From: Cribrihabitans_A pelagius
Lineage (GTDB): Bacteria; Pseudomonadota; Alphaproteobacteria; Rhodobacterales; Rhodobacteraceae
DNA length: 64,000 nucleotides
Assembly (NCBI RefSeq): GCF_048820915.1
Contig: NZ_JBMERR010000019.1
Coordinates: 1-64,000 of the forward strand
Reading direction: 5' to 3'
Of this stretch, positions 23,948 through 31,933 are shown one piece after another. Below the pieces are notes generated by a model. That model worked only from the letters and a program-made list of their open reading frames with translations, was not told the DNA's origin and did no database searches. Both the position numbers and the translations under genes were made by a program. Every line of letters begins with the position of its first letter. Positions within the stretch are counted from its first letter, which is position 1.

Positions 23948-24240
23948 TGCAGGTTTCTGTTGCCAGGTACCTGCGAACCCCGCCTTACGCGGCTAGGCGC
24001 AAGGGCTTAAAGTTCGGTTTTCCGGACTGCTTACGCAGCCAGGGCAACCGGAGCACGATTGTCGTTGGCAATTATGCTTTACGGACCGATAACGGTGGTA
24101 CCCCGCCGGGACAAAGCTAACCCTTTTACACGTTCGTCGATCCTGTTTCGGCCCCAGGATCCCCCAACGAGGGAGCTTGGTGGAGCCGCCGGGTACCGCC
24201 CCCGGGTCCGATCCGCTTATTATGAGCGCGTTTATGTCCA
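23948..24240 (-). ncRNA. ssrA: Circularly permuted two-piece tmRNA (alpha type)
   Basis: The minus strand encodes, in order: the acceptor piece (about 24240-24178) ending CGGCTCCACCA; a short spacer; and the coding piece from 24155, opening GGGGCCGAAACAGGATCGACG, the classic tmRNA 5' sequence. GGGGCCG pairs with CGGCUCC to form a 7-bp acceptor stem (one G-U). The tag frame at 24069-24031 reads ANDNRAPVALAA then TAA, a Rhodobacterales-type ssrA tag. A hairpin GCAGGT/ACCTGC (23974-23949) marks the approximate 3' end. This is the gene order of alphaproteobacterial split tmRNA. It rescues stalled ribosomes; SspB and ClpXP then degrade the tagged product. Outer ends are approximate. Confidence 0.93.
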
Positions 24241-24263
24241 TAGTTCCACGAGGGAACGAGACT

Positions 24264-24291
24264 GATATAGGGGAAGTCTCGGCGATTGCAA
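24264..24291 (-). promoter_or_regulatory. Candidate promoter of the tmRNA gene
   Basis: On the minus strand TTGCAA (24291-24286), 16 bases, then TATATC (24269-24264). Transcription would start near 24257, about 17 bases ahead of the acceptor piece. Position and boxes fit a strong housekeeping promoter. Confidence 0.55.
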
Positions 24292-24323
24292 AGGGGGAAG
24301 CCGGATTCCTGCGAGGATTCCGG

Positions 24324-24429
24324 CCTGTTTTCCGGCGCGGAAAACAGGGGCTGCAACGCAAGCGGGCCGGCCTGCGGCGAACCGGAAATCCGCGCCGGAT
24401 TTCCGGCCGTTTTCCGCCCCGGAAAACGG
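24324..24429. repeat. Cluster of three CGGAAAAC-family hairpins
   Basis: Three near-perfect palindromes in a row: CCTGTTTTCCG/CGGAAAACAGG (24324-24348), CCGGAAATCCG/CGGATTTCCGG (24382-24406) and CCGTTTTCCG/CGGAAAACGG (24407-24429), each with a 3-base loop. They share the GGAAAAC/GTTTTCC core with the hairpins at 10266 and 13874. They lie between the tmRNA promoter and the 3' end of the next gene. Confidence 0.8.
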
Positions 24430-24434
24430 CTGCC

Positions 24435-24665
24435 TCAAACCAGCCTGCGCAAAGGCGCGCTGTTGCAGAAGATCACCACCTGCTCGCGGTTCTGCACCGC
24501 CTGGAAGCCGCGGGCGCGCACCTCGGCCAGGAAGACGTCCATGCCGGCATAGCGTTCGATGTCGCGGACCTTGCGGCGGATCACTTGGCCGTTCTGCACC
24601 GCCTTGCGCTGAAACACGTCGCGCATCCAGATCTCCGCAGAGAGGGGCGAGCCGGGGGTGACCAT
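24435..24665 (-). CDS. Conserved small Rhodobacterales protein (paralogue of 17986-18216)
   Basis: A 76-residue protein: WMRDVFQRKAVQNGQVIRRK, then RDIERYAGMDVF and EQVVIFCNSAPLRRL. It is clearly homologous to the product of 17986-18216 (shared VIRRKxRDxER and QVVIFCNxxPxR). No catalytic motif is evident and no function is assigned. It ends next to the hairpin cluster and lies downstream of the gntR gene on the same strand. Confidence 0.75.
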   Translation of the reverse strand: MVTPGSPLSAEIWMRDVFQRKAVQNGQVIRRKVRDIERYAGMDVFLAEVRARGFQAVQNREQVVIFCNSAPLRRLV

Positions 24666-24709
24666 GCGGCAAATGCTGCCGCATCAGGGTTAACAAAATG
24701 TTACGGCGC

Positions 24710-25447
24710 TCAAGCCCCGGTCCGCGCCGCACGGGCGGCGAAGACGTCGGCAGCAAGCTTGCGGGTCTCCCGCTCCAGCTCCTGCAGCCCCTCCGCCGCC
24801 GCAGCCCCGCTGCCTGCCTCGATCGCATCGGCAATCACCTGGTGCAGCACGACGATCGCCTGCCGGTCCCGTGCGGTGAATGTGATCATGTTCATCAGGG
24901 GCTGCATCGCCTCAACCGCGCCCGCAAGCTGGTAGGACAGCACCGGGTTGCCCGCGCCATCGACCAGCGCCCGGTGAAAGGCAACGTCCGAGGCGCAGAA
25001 GGCCTCGTCCGTCAGCCCGGGCTGGGACTGGCGGAAGATCTCGGCGCGCATCGTCGCCAGGTGATCGGCGCTGCGCCGCTCGGCCGACAGCGGCGCACAG
25101 GCCCGCTCCAGCGCATAGCGCGCCTCGCAGGCGGTGTCGAAACTCACCTCGTTCATCGACAACAGCAGGGTCGAGGTGGTGATCTGCTGCGAATAGGCGT
25201 CCTCGAAGCTCAGCCGGTTCACGAAGGCCCCGCCCGAGGCCCCGCGCTGGGTGCGGATCAGCGCCTGCGCCGCCAGCCGTTTCAGCGCCTCGCGCACGGT
25301 CGGGCGCGACACCTGGAAGTGATCGGAAAGCTCCGCCTCCGAGGGCAGCCGGTCATCGACGCTCAGCTCGCCCGAAACGATCGCCTCGCGGATCGCCTGG
25401 GCTATCTGCACCGAAAGCCCGGCGGAACTGTTGGGGTCGATCTTCAT
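24710..25447 (-). CDS. GntR-family (FadR subgroup) transcriptional regulator
   Basis: A 245-residue regulator with an N-terminal winged helix (LPSEAELSDHFQVSRPTVREALKRL, residues ~35-60) and a C-terminal all-helical FCD ligand domain (metal-binding Asp/His positions in ASDVAFHRALV and VVLHQVIADAI). Divergent from the DUF2182-DUF1326-dmdA-acuI genes with two tandem palindromic boxes between, so it most likely controls DMSP catabolism. A GntR gene next to dmdA is also known in Ruegeria pomeroyi. Ligand unknown. Confidence 0.9.
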   Translation of the reverse strand: MKIDPNSSAGLSVQIAQAIREAIVSGELSVDDRLPSEAELSDHFQVSRPTVREALKRLAAQALIRTQRGASGGAFVNRLSFEDAYSQQITTSTLLLSMNEVSFDTACEARYALERACAPLSAERRSADHLATMRAEIFRQSQPGLTDEAFCASDVAFHRALVDGAGNPVLSYQLAGAVEAMQPLMNMITFTARDRQAIVVLHQVIADAIEAGSGAAAAEGLQELERETRKLAADVFAARAARTGA

Positions 25448-25503
25448 CCGCGTGTTCCGTTGTGACGGCGCGGCGCCATTCCGGCGCGGGGCACGATTTC
25501 ATT

Positions 25504-25534
25504 TGTCTGACATTTAAAAGTCTGACATTTAAAA
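25504..25534. promoter_or_regulatory. Tandem 15-bp repeat, candidate GntR operator
   Basis: GTCTGACATTTAAAA occurs twice back to back (25505-25519, 25520-25534). The first lies within the perfect small palindrome TGTCTGACA (25504-25512). A further AGTCTGACAT occurs at 26376-26385 before the DUF1326 gene. The AT-rich halves may also supply -10 elements. Position between gntR and its divergent target suggests an operator for that regulator. Confidence 0.55.
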
Positions 25535-25602
25535 CGCAAGCACCGAGTCGCGCCGGAAAGACCGGCGGGAGACCGGGGAGGGAGCACAGGGAGGATAGCG
25601 GC

Positions 25603-26373
25603 ATGAAGGCCATCGTGGCGCAGCAGATCCGCAGCATGGGCGGCTGGCACTGGCTGGCGCTGTTTGCCCTGATCCTTGCCGCCTGGGCGCTGCTGTATGC
25701 CATGGCGGTGCCGGCCGCGCTGCGCGAGGCGGGGGCCATCTACGGCGCCGACTTCTGGCGCGACTTCTGCACCCTCACGCCCGATGCCGCCGGGTATTTC
25801 CGCATCCTCGCGATGTGGGCGCTGATGTCGGCGGCGATGATGGCGCCCACGGCGCTGCCCGCCTTTGCCACCTACGAGGACCTCAGCCACACCGCGGCGG
25901 AGACCAGCTTTGCCAGGCTTGCGGGGGGCTACCTGGCTGTCTGGCTCGGCTTTTCCGTGCTCGCCGCCGCCCTGCAGCTGGCGTTCTACCAGGCCGGGCT
26001 GCTCAACGCCTTCGGCGACGCCACCTCGCGGCTCTTGCCAGCCGCCGTGCTGATCGTGGCGGGGGCCTACCAGTTCTCGCCGGTAAAGGAAGCCTGCCTC
26101 AGCAAGTGCCGCCGCCCGCTCACCTTCTTCATGCAGCACTGGGACGAGGGGCCCCTGCGCAACGGCTTGCGCCTCGGCCTGGTCTGCCTGGGGTGCTGCT
26201 GGGCATTGATGCTGCTGGCTTTCGCGGGCGGCGTGATGAACCTCGCCTTCATGGGGCTCGCAACCCTCATCATGGTGATCGAGAAACTGCCCGAAATCGG
26301 CCGGCACGTTACCCGGCCGCTGGGCGCGGCGCTGCTCCTGTGGGCGGCGGCGCTGATCTTCAACATAGTCTGA
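25603..26373 (+). CDS. DUF2182 membrane protein
   Basis: A 256-residue protein with about six or seven membrane segments. The MWALMSAAMMAPTALP segment is the DUF2182 hallmark, and SKCRRPLTFFMQHW is also typical; the family is described as a predicted metal-binding integral membrane protein. It starts at ATG 25603 behind a GGGAGG-type site. It is followed 27 bases later by a DUF1326 gene; DUF2182 and DUF1326 genes commonly occur as a pair. Function unknown; a link to DMSP use is by neighbourhood only. Confidence 0.85.
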   Translation: MKAIVAQQIRSMGGWHWLALFALILAAWALLYAMAVPAALREAGAIYGADFWRDFCTLTPDAAGYFRILAMWALMSAAMMAPTALPAFATYEDLSHTAAETSFARLAGGYLAVWLGFSVLAAALQLAFYQAGLLNAFGDATSRLLPAAVLIVAGAYQFSPVKEACLSKCRRPLTFFMQHWDEGPLRNGLRLGLVCLGCCWALMLLAFAGGVMNLAFMGLATLIMVIEKLPEIGRHVTRPLGAALLLWAAALIFNIV

Positions 26374-26400
26374 GCAGTCTGACATAGGGAGAGAGAACAC

Positions 26401-27033
26401 ATGGCACTCGACGCAGCAGTGGGCACCGTGCCCTGGACCATCAAGGGGGAGCTGATCCTCAACTGCAACTGCACCGTCTTCTGCCCCTGCGTGGTATCGC
26501 TGGGCAAGCACCCGCCGACCGAGGGCCACTGCCAGGCCTGGGCCGGGGTGCGCATCGACGCGGGCGACTACGGCGGCGTGGATCTGTCCGGCCTGAACGT
26601 CGGCCTGTTCCTGGAGATCCCCGGCAACATGGGCCGAGGCAACTGGAAGGCGGCGGCCTATATCGACGAGCGCGCCTCCGAAGAAGCCTATGACGCGCTG
26701 GTCAATATCTTCTCCGGCGCCGCCCGCGGCACCACCGGCCTGTTCTCCATGCTGGTGGGCGAGTTCCTCGGCGCCGAACGCGCGCCCGTGGTGTTTGAGA
26801 CCGAAGGCAAGGAGCGCCGCCTGATGGTCGGCAAGAAGATCCAGGGCGCGGTTGTGCCGGTCGAGGGCAAGGACGGCAAGGACATCGTCGTCACCAACAC
26901 CGAATACTGGATGGGCCCCGACATCACCGTCGCCACTGCCACCAAGGGCCGGGTGCGCGCCTTTGGCCGGGTCTGGGACTTCGAAGGCCGCTCGGCCGAG
27001 ATCTGCCAGATCGACTGGCACGGGCCCAAGTAA
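26401..27033 (+). CDS. DUF1326 domain protein
   Basis: A 210-residue soluble protein whose N-terminal motif LNCNCTVFCPCVVSLG carries four closely spaced cysteines, typical of DUF1326 and suggestive of metal or thiol chemistry. The rest is beta-rich. ATG 26401 follows GGGAGAGAG. It sits between the DUF2182 gene and dmdA in one transcription unit. No enzymatic role is established for the family as far as I know. Confidence 0.85.
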   Translation: MALDAAVGTVPWTIKGELILNCNCTVFCPCVVSLGKHPPTEGHCQAWAGVRIDAGDYGGVDLSGLNVGLFLEIPGNMGRGNWKAAAYIDERASEEAYDALVNIFSGAARGTTGLFSMLVGEFLGAERAPVVFETEGKERRLMVGKKIQGAVVPVEGKDGKDIVVTNTEYWMGPDITVATATKGRVRAFGRVWDFEGRSAEICQIDWHGPK

Positions 27034-27114
27034 GCAGGCCTCTGCACACGGGTTCCTCCGGCGGCGGCCCCGCGCCGCCGCCGGGTATTGCACATGGTTC
27101 TGGGAGGATATGCC

Positions 27115-28218
27115 ATGGCCCTGATTTCCCCTTCGCGCCGGCTGCGGCGCACCCCATTCTCCGAAGGCGTCGAAGCGGCCGGTGTGAAGGCCTATACCGT
27201 CTATAACCGGATGCTGCTGCCCACCGTCTTTGACAGCGTGGAAGCCGACTACCGGCACCTGAAACAGCATGTGCAGGTCTGGGACGTGGCCTGCGAGCGC
27301 CAAGTCGAGCTGCGCGGCCCCGATGCCGGCCGCCTGATGCAGATGCTGACGCCGCGCGACCTGCGCGGCATGACGGCGGGGCAGTGTTTCTACGTGCCCA
27401 TCGTGGACGAGACCGGCGGCATGCTGAATGACCCCGTCGCGGTAAAGCTGAGCGAGGACCGCTGGTGGATCTCGATTGCCGACAGCGACCTGCTCTTGTG
27501 GGTGAAGGGCATCGCCCACGGCTGGCGGCTGGACGTGCTGGTGGACGAGCCCGACGTCTCGCCGCTTGCGGTGCAGGGCCCCAAGGCGGATGATCTGATG
27601 GCCCGCGTCTTTGGCGAGGCGGTGCGCAAGATCCGCTTCTTCCGCTTCGGCGTCTTCCAGTTCGAGGGCCGCGACATGGTGATCGCGCGCTCGGGCTACT
27701 CGAAACAGGGCGGCTATGAGATCTACGTCGAAGGCGGCGATCTCGGCATGCCCCTGTGGAACCGGCTGTTCGAGGCGGGCGCGGACCTCGATGTGCGGGC
27801 GGGCTGTCCCAACCTGATCGAACGGATCGAGGCGGGCCTGCTCAGCTACGGCAACGACATGACCGGCGACAACACGCCCCATGAATGCGGGCTCGGCAAG
27901 TTCTGCAACACCCACACGGCGATCGGCTGCATCGGCCGCGACGCCCTGCTGCGGGTCGCCAAGGAAGGCCCGGTGCAGCAGATCCGCCCGCTGGCGATTG
28001 ACGGCGATCCGGTGCCGGGCTGCGACCGGCCCTGGCCTGCCTATGCAGACGGCAAGCGGGTGGGGCAGGTGACCTCCGCCGCCTGGTCGCCGGATTTCGG
28101 AACCAATGTCTCCATCGGGATGATCCGCATGACCCATTGGGATGCGGGCAGCAAACTCGAAGTAGAGACACCTGACGGCATGCGCACGGCCACCGTGCGC
28201 GACACATTCTGGATCTAA
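27115..28218 (+). CDS. dmdA: Dimethylsulfoniopropionate demethylase DmdA
   Basis: A 367-residue GcvT-fold enzyme that moves a methyl group from DMSP to tetrahydrofolate, giving methylmercaptopropionate. It resembles Ruegeria pomeroyi DmdA throughout by memory: RRTPFSEGVEAAGVKAYTVY, VWDVACERQVEL, SPLAVQGPKADDLMARVFGE, LLSYGNDMTGDNTPHECGLG. These distinguish it from glycine-cleavage T protein and sarcosine/dimethylglycine enzymes. The ATG at 27115 has GGGAGG seven bases upstream. acuI follows 12 bases later, as in other roseobacters. Confidence 0.93.
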   Translation: MALISPSRRLRRTPFSEGVEAAGVKAYTVYNRMLLPTVFDSVEADYRHLKQHVQVWDVACERQVELRGPDAGRLMQMLTPRDLRGMTAGQCFYVPIVDETGGMLNDPVAVKLSEDRWWISIADSDLLLWVKGIAHGWRLDVLVDEPDVSPLAVQGPKADDLMARVFGEAVRKIRFFRFGVFQFEGRDMVIARSGYSKQGGYEIYVEGGDLGMPLWNRLFEAGADLDVRAGCPNLIERIEAGLLSYGNDMTGDNTPHECGLGKFCNTHTAIGCIGRDALLRVAKEGPVQQIRPLAIDGDPVPGCDRPWPAYADGKRVGQVTSAAWSPDFGTNVSIGMIRMTHWDAGSKLEVETPDGMRTATVRDTFWI

Positions 28219-28230
28219 GGGAGAAAGCGC

Positions 28231-29226
28231 ATGTTCAACGCATTGGTCGTGAACAAAGACGAAGACAGCGGCAAGACTTCGGCCGAGGTGACGCAGATCG
28301 GGCTCGGCGATCTGCCGGACGCGGAGGTCACCGTGGCGGTGGACTATTCCACCGTGAACTACAAGGACGGGCTCTGCATCGGCCCCGGCGGCGGGCTGGT
28401 GCGCAAGTACCCGCATGTGCCGGGCATCGACTTTGCAGGCACTGTGGAGGCCTCTTCCGATGACCGCTACAAGCCCGGCGACAAGGTCGTGCTCACCGGC
28501 TGGCGCGTGGGCGAGGCGCATTGGGGCGGCTATGCCCAGAAGGCGCGGGTGAAGGCCGATTGGCTGGTGCCGCTGCCCGAAGGCCTGGACACCCGGCAGG
28601 CAATGGCGGTGGGCACCGCGGGCCTGACCGCGATGCTCGCCGTGATCGCGCTGGAAGACCAGGGGATGGCCAAGGACCACGGCCCGGTGCTGGTCACGGG
28701 TGCGGCTGGCGGGGTCGGCTCGGTTGCGACCGCGATTCTTGCCAACCTCGGCTATGAGGTTGCCGCCGTCACCGGCCGCCCGGAGCAGGGGGATTACCTC
28801 AAGTCGCTCGGTGCTACCGAAATCGTCGCCCGCGACGAGCTGACCGAGATAACCCGCAAGCCGCTCGAAAGCGAGCGCTGGGCGGGCTGTGTCGACGCGG
28901 TGGGCGGCGCCATGCTGGGCCGGGTGCTGAAGCAGATGAAATACGGCACCTCCGTTGCGGCCATCGGCCTTGCGGGCGGTGCTGCCATCGACGGCGCGCT
29001 GGTCACCCCCTTCATTCTGCGCGGCGTGAACCTCCTTGGCATCGACTCGGTGATGCAGCCCTTCGCCAACCGCCAGCGCGCCTGGCAGCGCATCGCCAGC
29101 GACCTGCCGATGGACAAGCTCGAAGCGATGATCCAGCCCGCCACGCTGGCGGATCTGCCGGAGCTCGGCAAGGGCATCCTCAAGGGCCAGGTCAAGGGCC
29201 GCGTCGTGGTCGACGTGAACGCCTGA
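28231..29226 (+). CDS. acuI: Acrylyl-CoA reductase AcuI
   Basis: A 331-residue zinc-free medium-chain dehydrogenase/reductase of the YhdH/AcuI group. It would reduce toxic acryloyl-CoA to propionyl-CoA with NADPH during DMSP or acrylate breakdown. Visible: YSTVNYKDGL, PGIDFAGTVE, and the Rossmann loop VTGAAGGVGSVATAIL. Linked directly to dmdA, the arrangement known in Ruegeria. A GC-rich hairpin follows at 29329. Confidence 0.93.
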   Translation: MFNALVVNKDEDSGKTSAEVTQIGLGDLPDAEVTVAVDYSTVNYKDGLCIGPGGGLVRKYPHVPGIDFAGTVEASSDDRYKPGDKVVLTGWRVGEAHWGGYAQKARVKADWLVPLPEGLDTRQAMAVGTAGLTAMLAVIALEDQGMAKDHGPVLVTGAAGGVGSVATAILANLGYEVAAVTGRPEQGDYLKSLGATEIVARDELTEITRKPLESERWAGCVDAVGGAMLGRVLKQMKYGTSVAAIGLAGGAAIDGALVTPFILRGVNLLGIDSVMQPFANRQRAWQRIASDLPMDKLEAMIQPATLADLPELGKGILKGQVKGRVVVDVNA

Positions 29227-29328
29227 AATCCCGGACAGCGGGGCTGCCCCGCCACTTGGTGGACGCCACCGTCTGATGTGCTAGGTCTAGCGGTCCGGAC
29301 GCGCGTCCGTGACCAATATGTGTCGGAA

Positions 29329-29359
29329 AACGCGCGGCAATCGCCGCGCGTTATTTGTT
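29329..29359 (+). terminator. Hairpin terminator after acuI
   Basis: Perfect 10-bp stem AACGCGCGGC (29329-29338) / GCCGCGCGTT (29343-29352), followed by ATTTGTT. The stem is strong and the T-run short. The rest of the gap to 29500 holds no recognisable feature apart from the usp ribosome site. Confidence 0.7.
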
Positions 29360-29500
29360 AAAAGGAGCCGATTGGAGTTACCTTAAGTCATCTCAACGCA
29401 GACGCCGGAGCCTGCAAGCCGGGCCGCGGCAGACTGGCCGGACGGGCCGGTGACGCAGCCGCCCTGCCGCCCGCACTGCATAACAAAGGGGAGGAGATCC

Positions 29501-29923
29501 GTGTTTTCAAAGATCATGGTGCCCGTCGACCTGGCTCATGCCAGCCGTCTGGACAAGGCGCTGAAGGCCGCGGCCGACATCGCGCACTGCAACAATCAGG
29601 CCAGCCTTGTGCTGACCGGCGTGACCTCGGCGCTGCCCGGGCCGCTGGCGCATAACCCGCAGGAATACAGCCAGAAGCTCGACACCTTCGCCAAGGAAGT
29701 GGCGGACCGCCACGGCCTCGCGGTCAGCGGCCACGCCTGCGTCAGCCACGACCCGACCGCCGATCTCGACGCCACCCTGCTGCAAGCGGCCAAGGACATC
29801 GGCGCCGATCTGATCGTGATGGCCAGCCACATTCCGGGCATCAGCGACTACCTGTTCCACGCCCACGGCGGCCGCATCGCCGCGCAGGCGGAGATATCGG
29901 TACTGGTGGTGCGCGGCAGCTGA
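29501..29923 (+). CDS. Universal stress protein (UspA family)
   Basis: A 140-residue Usp-domain protein starting at GTG 29501 behind GGGGAGGAG. The N-terminal FSKIMVPVDLAHASR and C-terminal GADLIVMASHIPGISDYLF with a following glycine-rich segment (HAHGGRI) and SVLVVRG are typical of the ATP-binding Usp fold. It precedes the BCCT transporter gene by 53 bases on the same strand. Usp proteins linked to osmolyte transporters (for example TeaD) regulate transport by binding ATP; a similar role here is inferred. Confidence 0.85.
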   Translation: MFSKIMVPVDLAHASRLDKALKAAADIAHCNNQASLVLTGVTSALPGPLAHNPQEYSQKLDTFAKEVADRHGLAVSGHACVSHDPTADLDATLLQAAKDIGADLIVMASHIPGISDYLFHAHGGRIAAQAEISVLVVRGS

Positions 29924-29976
29924 CGCGCCGGCTGCCCGCTTGACCCTGCACAAGACCAAGGAAAAAGGAGGCCGCA

Positions 29977-31617
29977 ATGGCCGACGAAACCACAAACCAA
30001 GGCATCCCCGCCCCGGAGGGCGAATCGGATCTTATCGACACCGATTATGAGATTGGCCAGGACAACATCGAAACCAAGATCGGCCCGTTTGGGGTCGATA
30101 TCCACAATCCCGTCTTCCTGATCTCGGGTCTGGCGATTGTCTGCTTCGTGTTCTATGCGCTGGCGCTGCCCGAACAGGCGGCCAGCGTCTTTGGCTGGCT
30201 GCGCCCGGCGGTGACCAGCAGCTTTGACTGGTTCTTCCTCGGCGCGGCCGACATCTTCGTGCTGTTCTGCCTGTTCCTGATCGTCTCGCCCTGGGGCGGC
30301 GTGCGTCTGGGCGGCGCCGAGGCGTCGCCGGATTACACCTACATGGGGTGGTTCGCGATGCTGTTTGCCGCGGGCATGGGCATCGGGCTGATGTTCTACG
30401 GCGTCAGCGAACCGCTCAGCCATTTCTCCACCGCGATGGGCGGCACCTCTGCCGCCGAGGGCGGCGGCGCACGCACCGACTGGGCGCCCCTGGGTGCGGC
30501 GGCCGGGGACCAGGCGGAATCGGTCCGCCTTGGCATGGCGGCGACCATCTTCCACTGGGGCCTGCACCCTTGGGCGATCTACGCCATCGTTGCCCTGGCG
30601 CTGGCGCTGTTCACTTACAACAAGGGCCTGCCGCTCACCATCCGCTCCGCCTTCTACCCGATCTTCGGCGAGCGCGTCTGGGGCTGGACCGGCCATGTGA
30701 TCGACATCCTGGCGGTGTTTGCCACGCTGTTCGGCCTTGCGACCTCGCTTGGCTTTGGCGCGACCCAGGCCAACGCCGGCCTGTTCGAGCTGTTCGGCGT
30801 GCCCACCGGCGCCACCACCGAGGTGATCCTGATCTCCGTCATCACCGCCATTGCGCTGATCTCGGTGCTGCGGGGGCTGGATGGCGGCGTCAAGGTGCTG
30901 TCCGAGTTCAACATGGGGCTGGCCTTCCTGCTGATGATCTTCGTGCTGCTGGCCGGGCCGACGCTGCAGATCCTCTGGGGGTTCGTGACCAGCCTTGGCG
31001 CCTACCTCGAGTACCTGCCGGCACTCTCCAACCCGGTGGGCCGGGAAGACGTGAACTACAGCCAGGGCTGGACCGCCTTCTACTGGGCCTGGTGGATCAG
31101 CTGGTCGCCCTTCGTCGGCATGTTCATCGCCCGCGTCAGCCGCGGCCGCACGGTGCGCGAGTTCATCATCTGCGTGCTGCTGATCCCCAGCCTGGTCTGC
31201 GTCTTGTGGATGAGCATTTTTGGCGGCACCGCCATCCATCAGGTCATCGCCGACGGCTACACCGGCGCGCAGGACGCCGCCCTGGAGCTGCAGCTGTTCC
31301 GTATGCTGGGCGAGCTGCCGCTGGCCTCGATCACCTCCTTCATCGGCATCCTCCTGGTGATCGTGTTCTTCGTCACCTCCTCGGACTCCGGGTCGCTGGT
31401 GATCGACACCATCACCGCAGGCGGCAAGGTCGATGCGCCGGTGACGCAGCGGGTGTTCTGGTGCATCTTCGAAGGCGCCGTGGCCATCGTGCTGCTGCTG
31501 GGCGGCGGTCTGGCGGCGCTGCAGGCCATGGTGATCTCCACCGGGCTGCCCTTCACCATCGTGCTCCTGCTGATGTGCTGGGCCATCGTCAAGGGCCTGC
31601 GCACCGAAGCCCGCTGA
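29977..31617 (+). CDS. BCCT-family betaine/choline/DMSP transporter
   Basis: A 546-residue membrane protein with about 12 segments of the betaine-choline-carnitine transporter family. The family region reads FYWAWWISWSPFVGMFIARVSRGRT, with the substrate-box tryptophans, and FAAGMGIGLMFYGVSEP carries the glycine-rich unwound helix. The Met following GMG suggests a sodium- or proton-coupled betaine-like substrate. Downstream of dmdA-acuI and the Usp gene, DMSP or glycine betaine uptake is the natural guess. AAAGGAGG precedes the ATG and a strong terminator follows. Confidence 0.92.
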   Translation: MADETTNQGIPAPEGESDLIDTDYEIGQDNIETKIGPFGVDIHNPVFLISGLAIVCFVFYALALPEQAASVFGWLRPAVTSSFDWFFLGAADIFVLFCLFLIVSPWGGVRLGGAEASPDYTYMGWFAMLFAAGMGIGLMFYGVSEPLSHFSTAMGGTSAAEGGGARTDWAPLGAAAGDQAESVRLGMAATIFHWGLHPWAIYAIVALALALFTYNKGLPLTIRSAFYPIFGERVWGWTGHVIDILAVFATLFGLATSLGFGATQANAGLFELFGVPTGATTEVILISVITAIALISVLRGLDGGVKVLSEFNMGLAFLLMIFVLLAGPTLQILWGFVTSLGAYLEYLPALSNPVGREDVNYSQGWTAFYWAWWISWSPFVGMFIARVSRGRTVREFIICVLLIPSLVCVLWMSIFGGTAIHQVIADGYTGAQDAALELQLFRMLGELPLASITSFIGILLVIVFFVTSSDSGSLVIDTITAGGKVDAPVTQRVFWCIFEGAVAIVLLLGGGLAALQAMVISTGLPFTIVLLLMCWAIVKGLRTEAR

Positions 31618-31640
31618 GACCCGAACTCCAAGAACCTGAA

Positions 31641-31674
31641 AACGCCCCGGCCCGCCCGCCGGGGCGTTTTTCTT
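31641..31674 (+). terminator. Rho-independent terminator after the BCCT gene
   Basis: 11-bp stem AACGCCCCGGC (31641-31651) / GCCGGGGCGTT (31658-31668) and then TTTCTTT. The remaining ~260 bases up to 31933 contain an 8-C run (~31699-31706) and nothing else that I can support. Confidence 0.92.
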
Positions 31675-31933
31675 TGCAAGTGTCCGCGGGCCGAATATCC
31701 CCCCCCCGCGCGGGACGAGGCCGGCCCGGCGGGGCAGGGCGCTTGACCGCCCCTGCCTTCCTCCCCTACACATTCCCTGTCCTGACCGGCCCTCCGGTCG
31801 CGGGCTGCCTGCGCTCCCTCCGTCCAACACGGGACCGCGGCTCGGCTGGAAGACCTGCCATGTTCCGGGGATTACCCAGTGCATGTGCGGGCAGATCCCC
31901 ACCCGTGGCGCGCAAAAAGAGGAGACAGACGCG

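Noticed and set aside
25444..28680. A 1078-codon open frame on the minus strand opposite DUF2182, DUF1326 and dmdA
   Set aside because: It is antisense to three well-supported genes, is His/Arg/Gly-rich with no domain, and arises because GC-rich codons leave few stops in the opposite frame.
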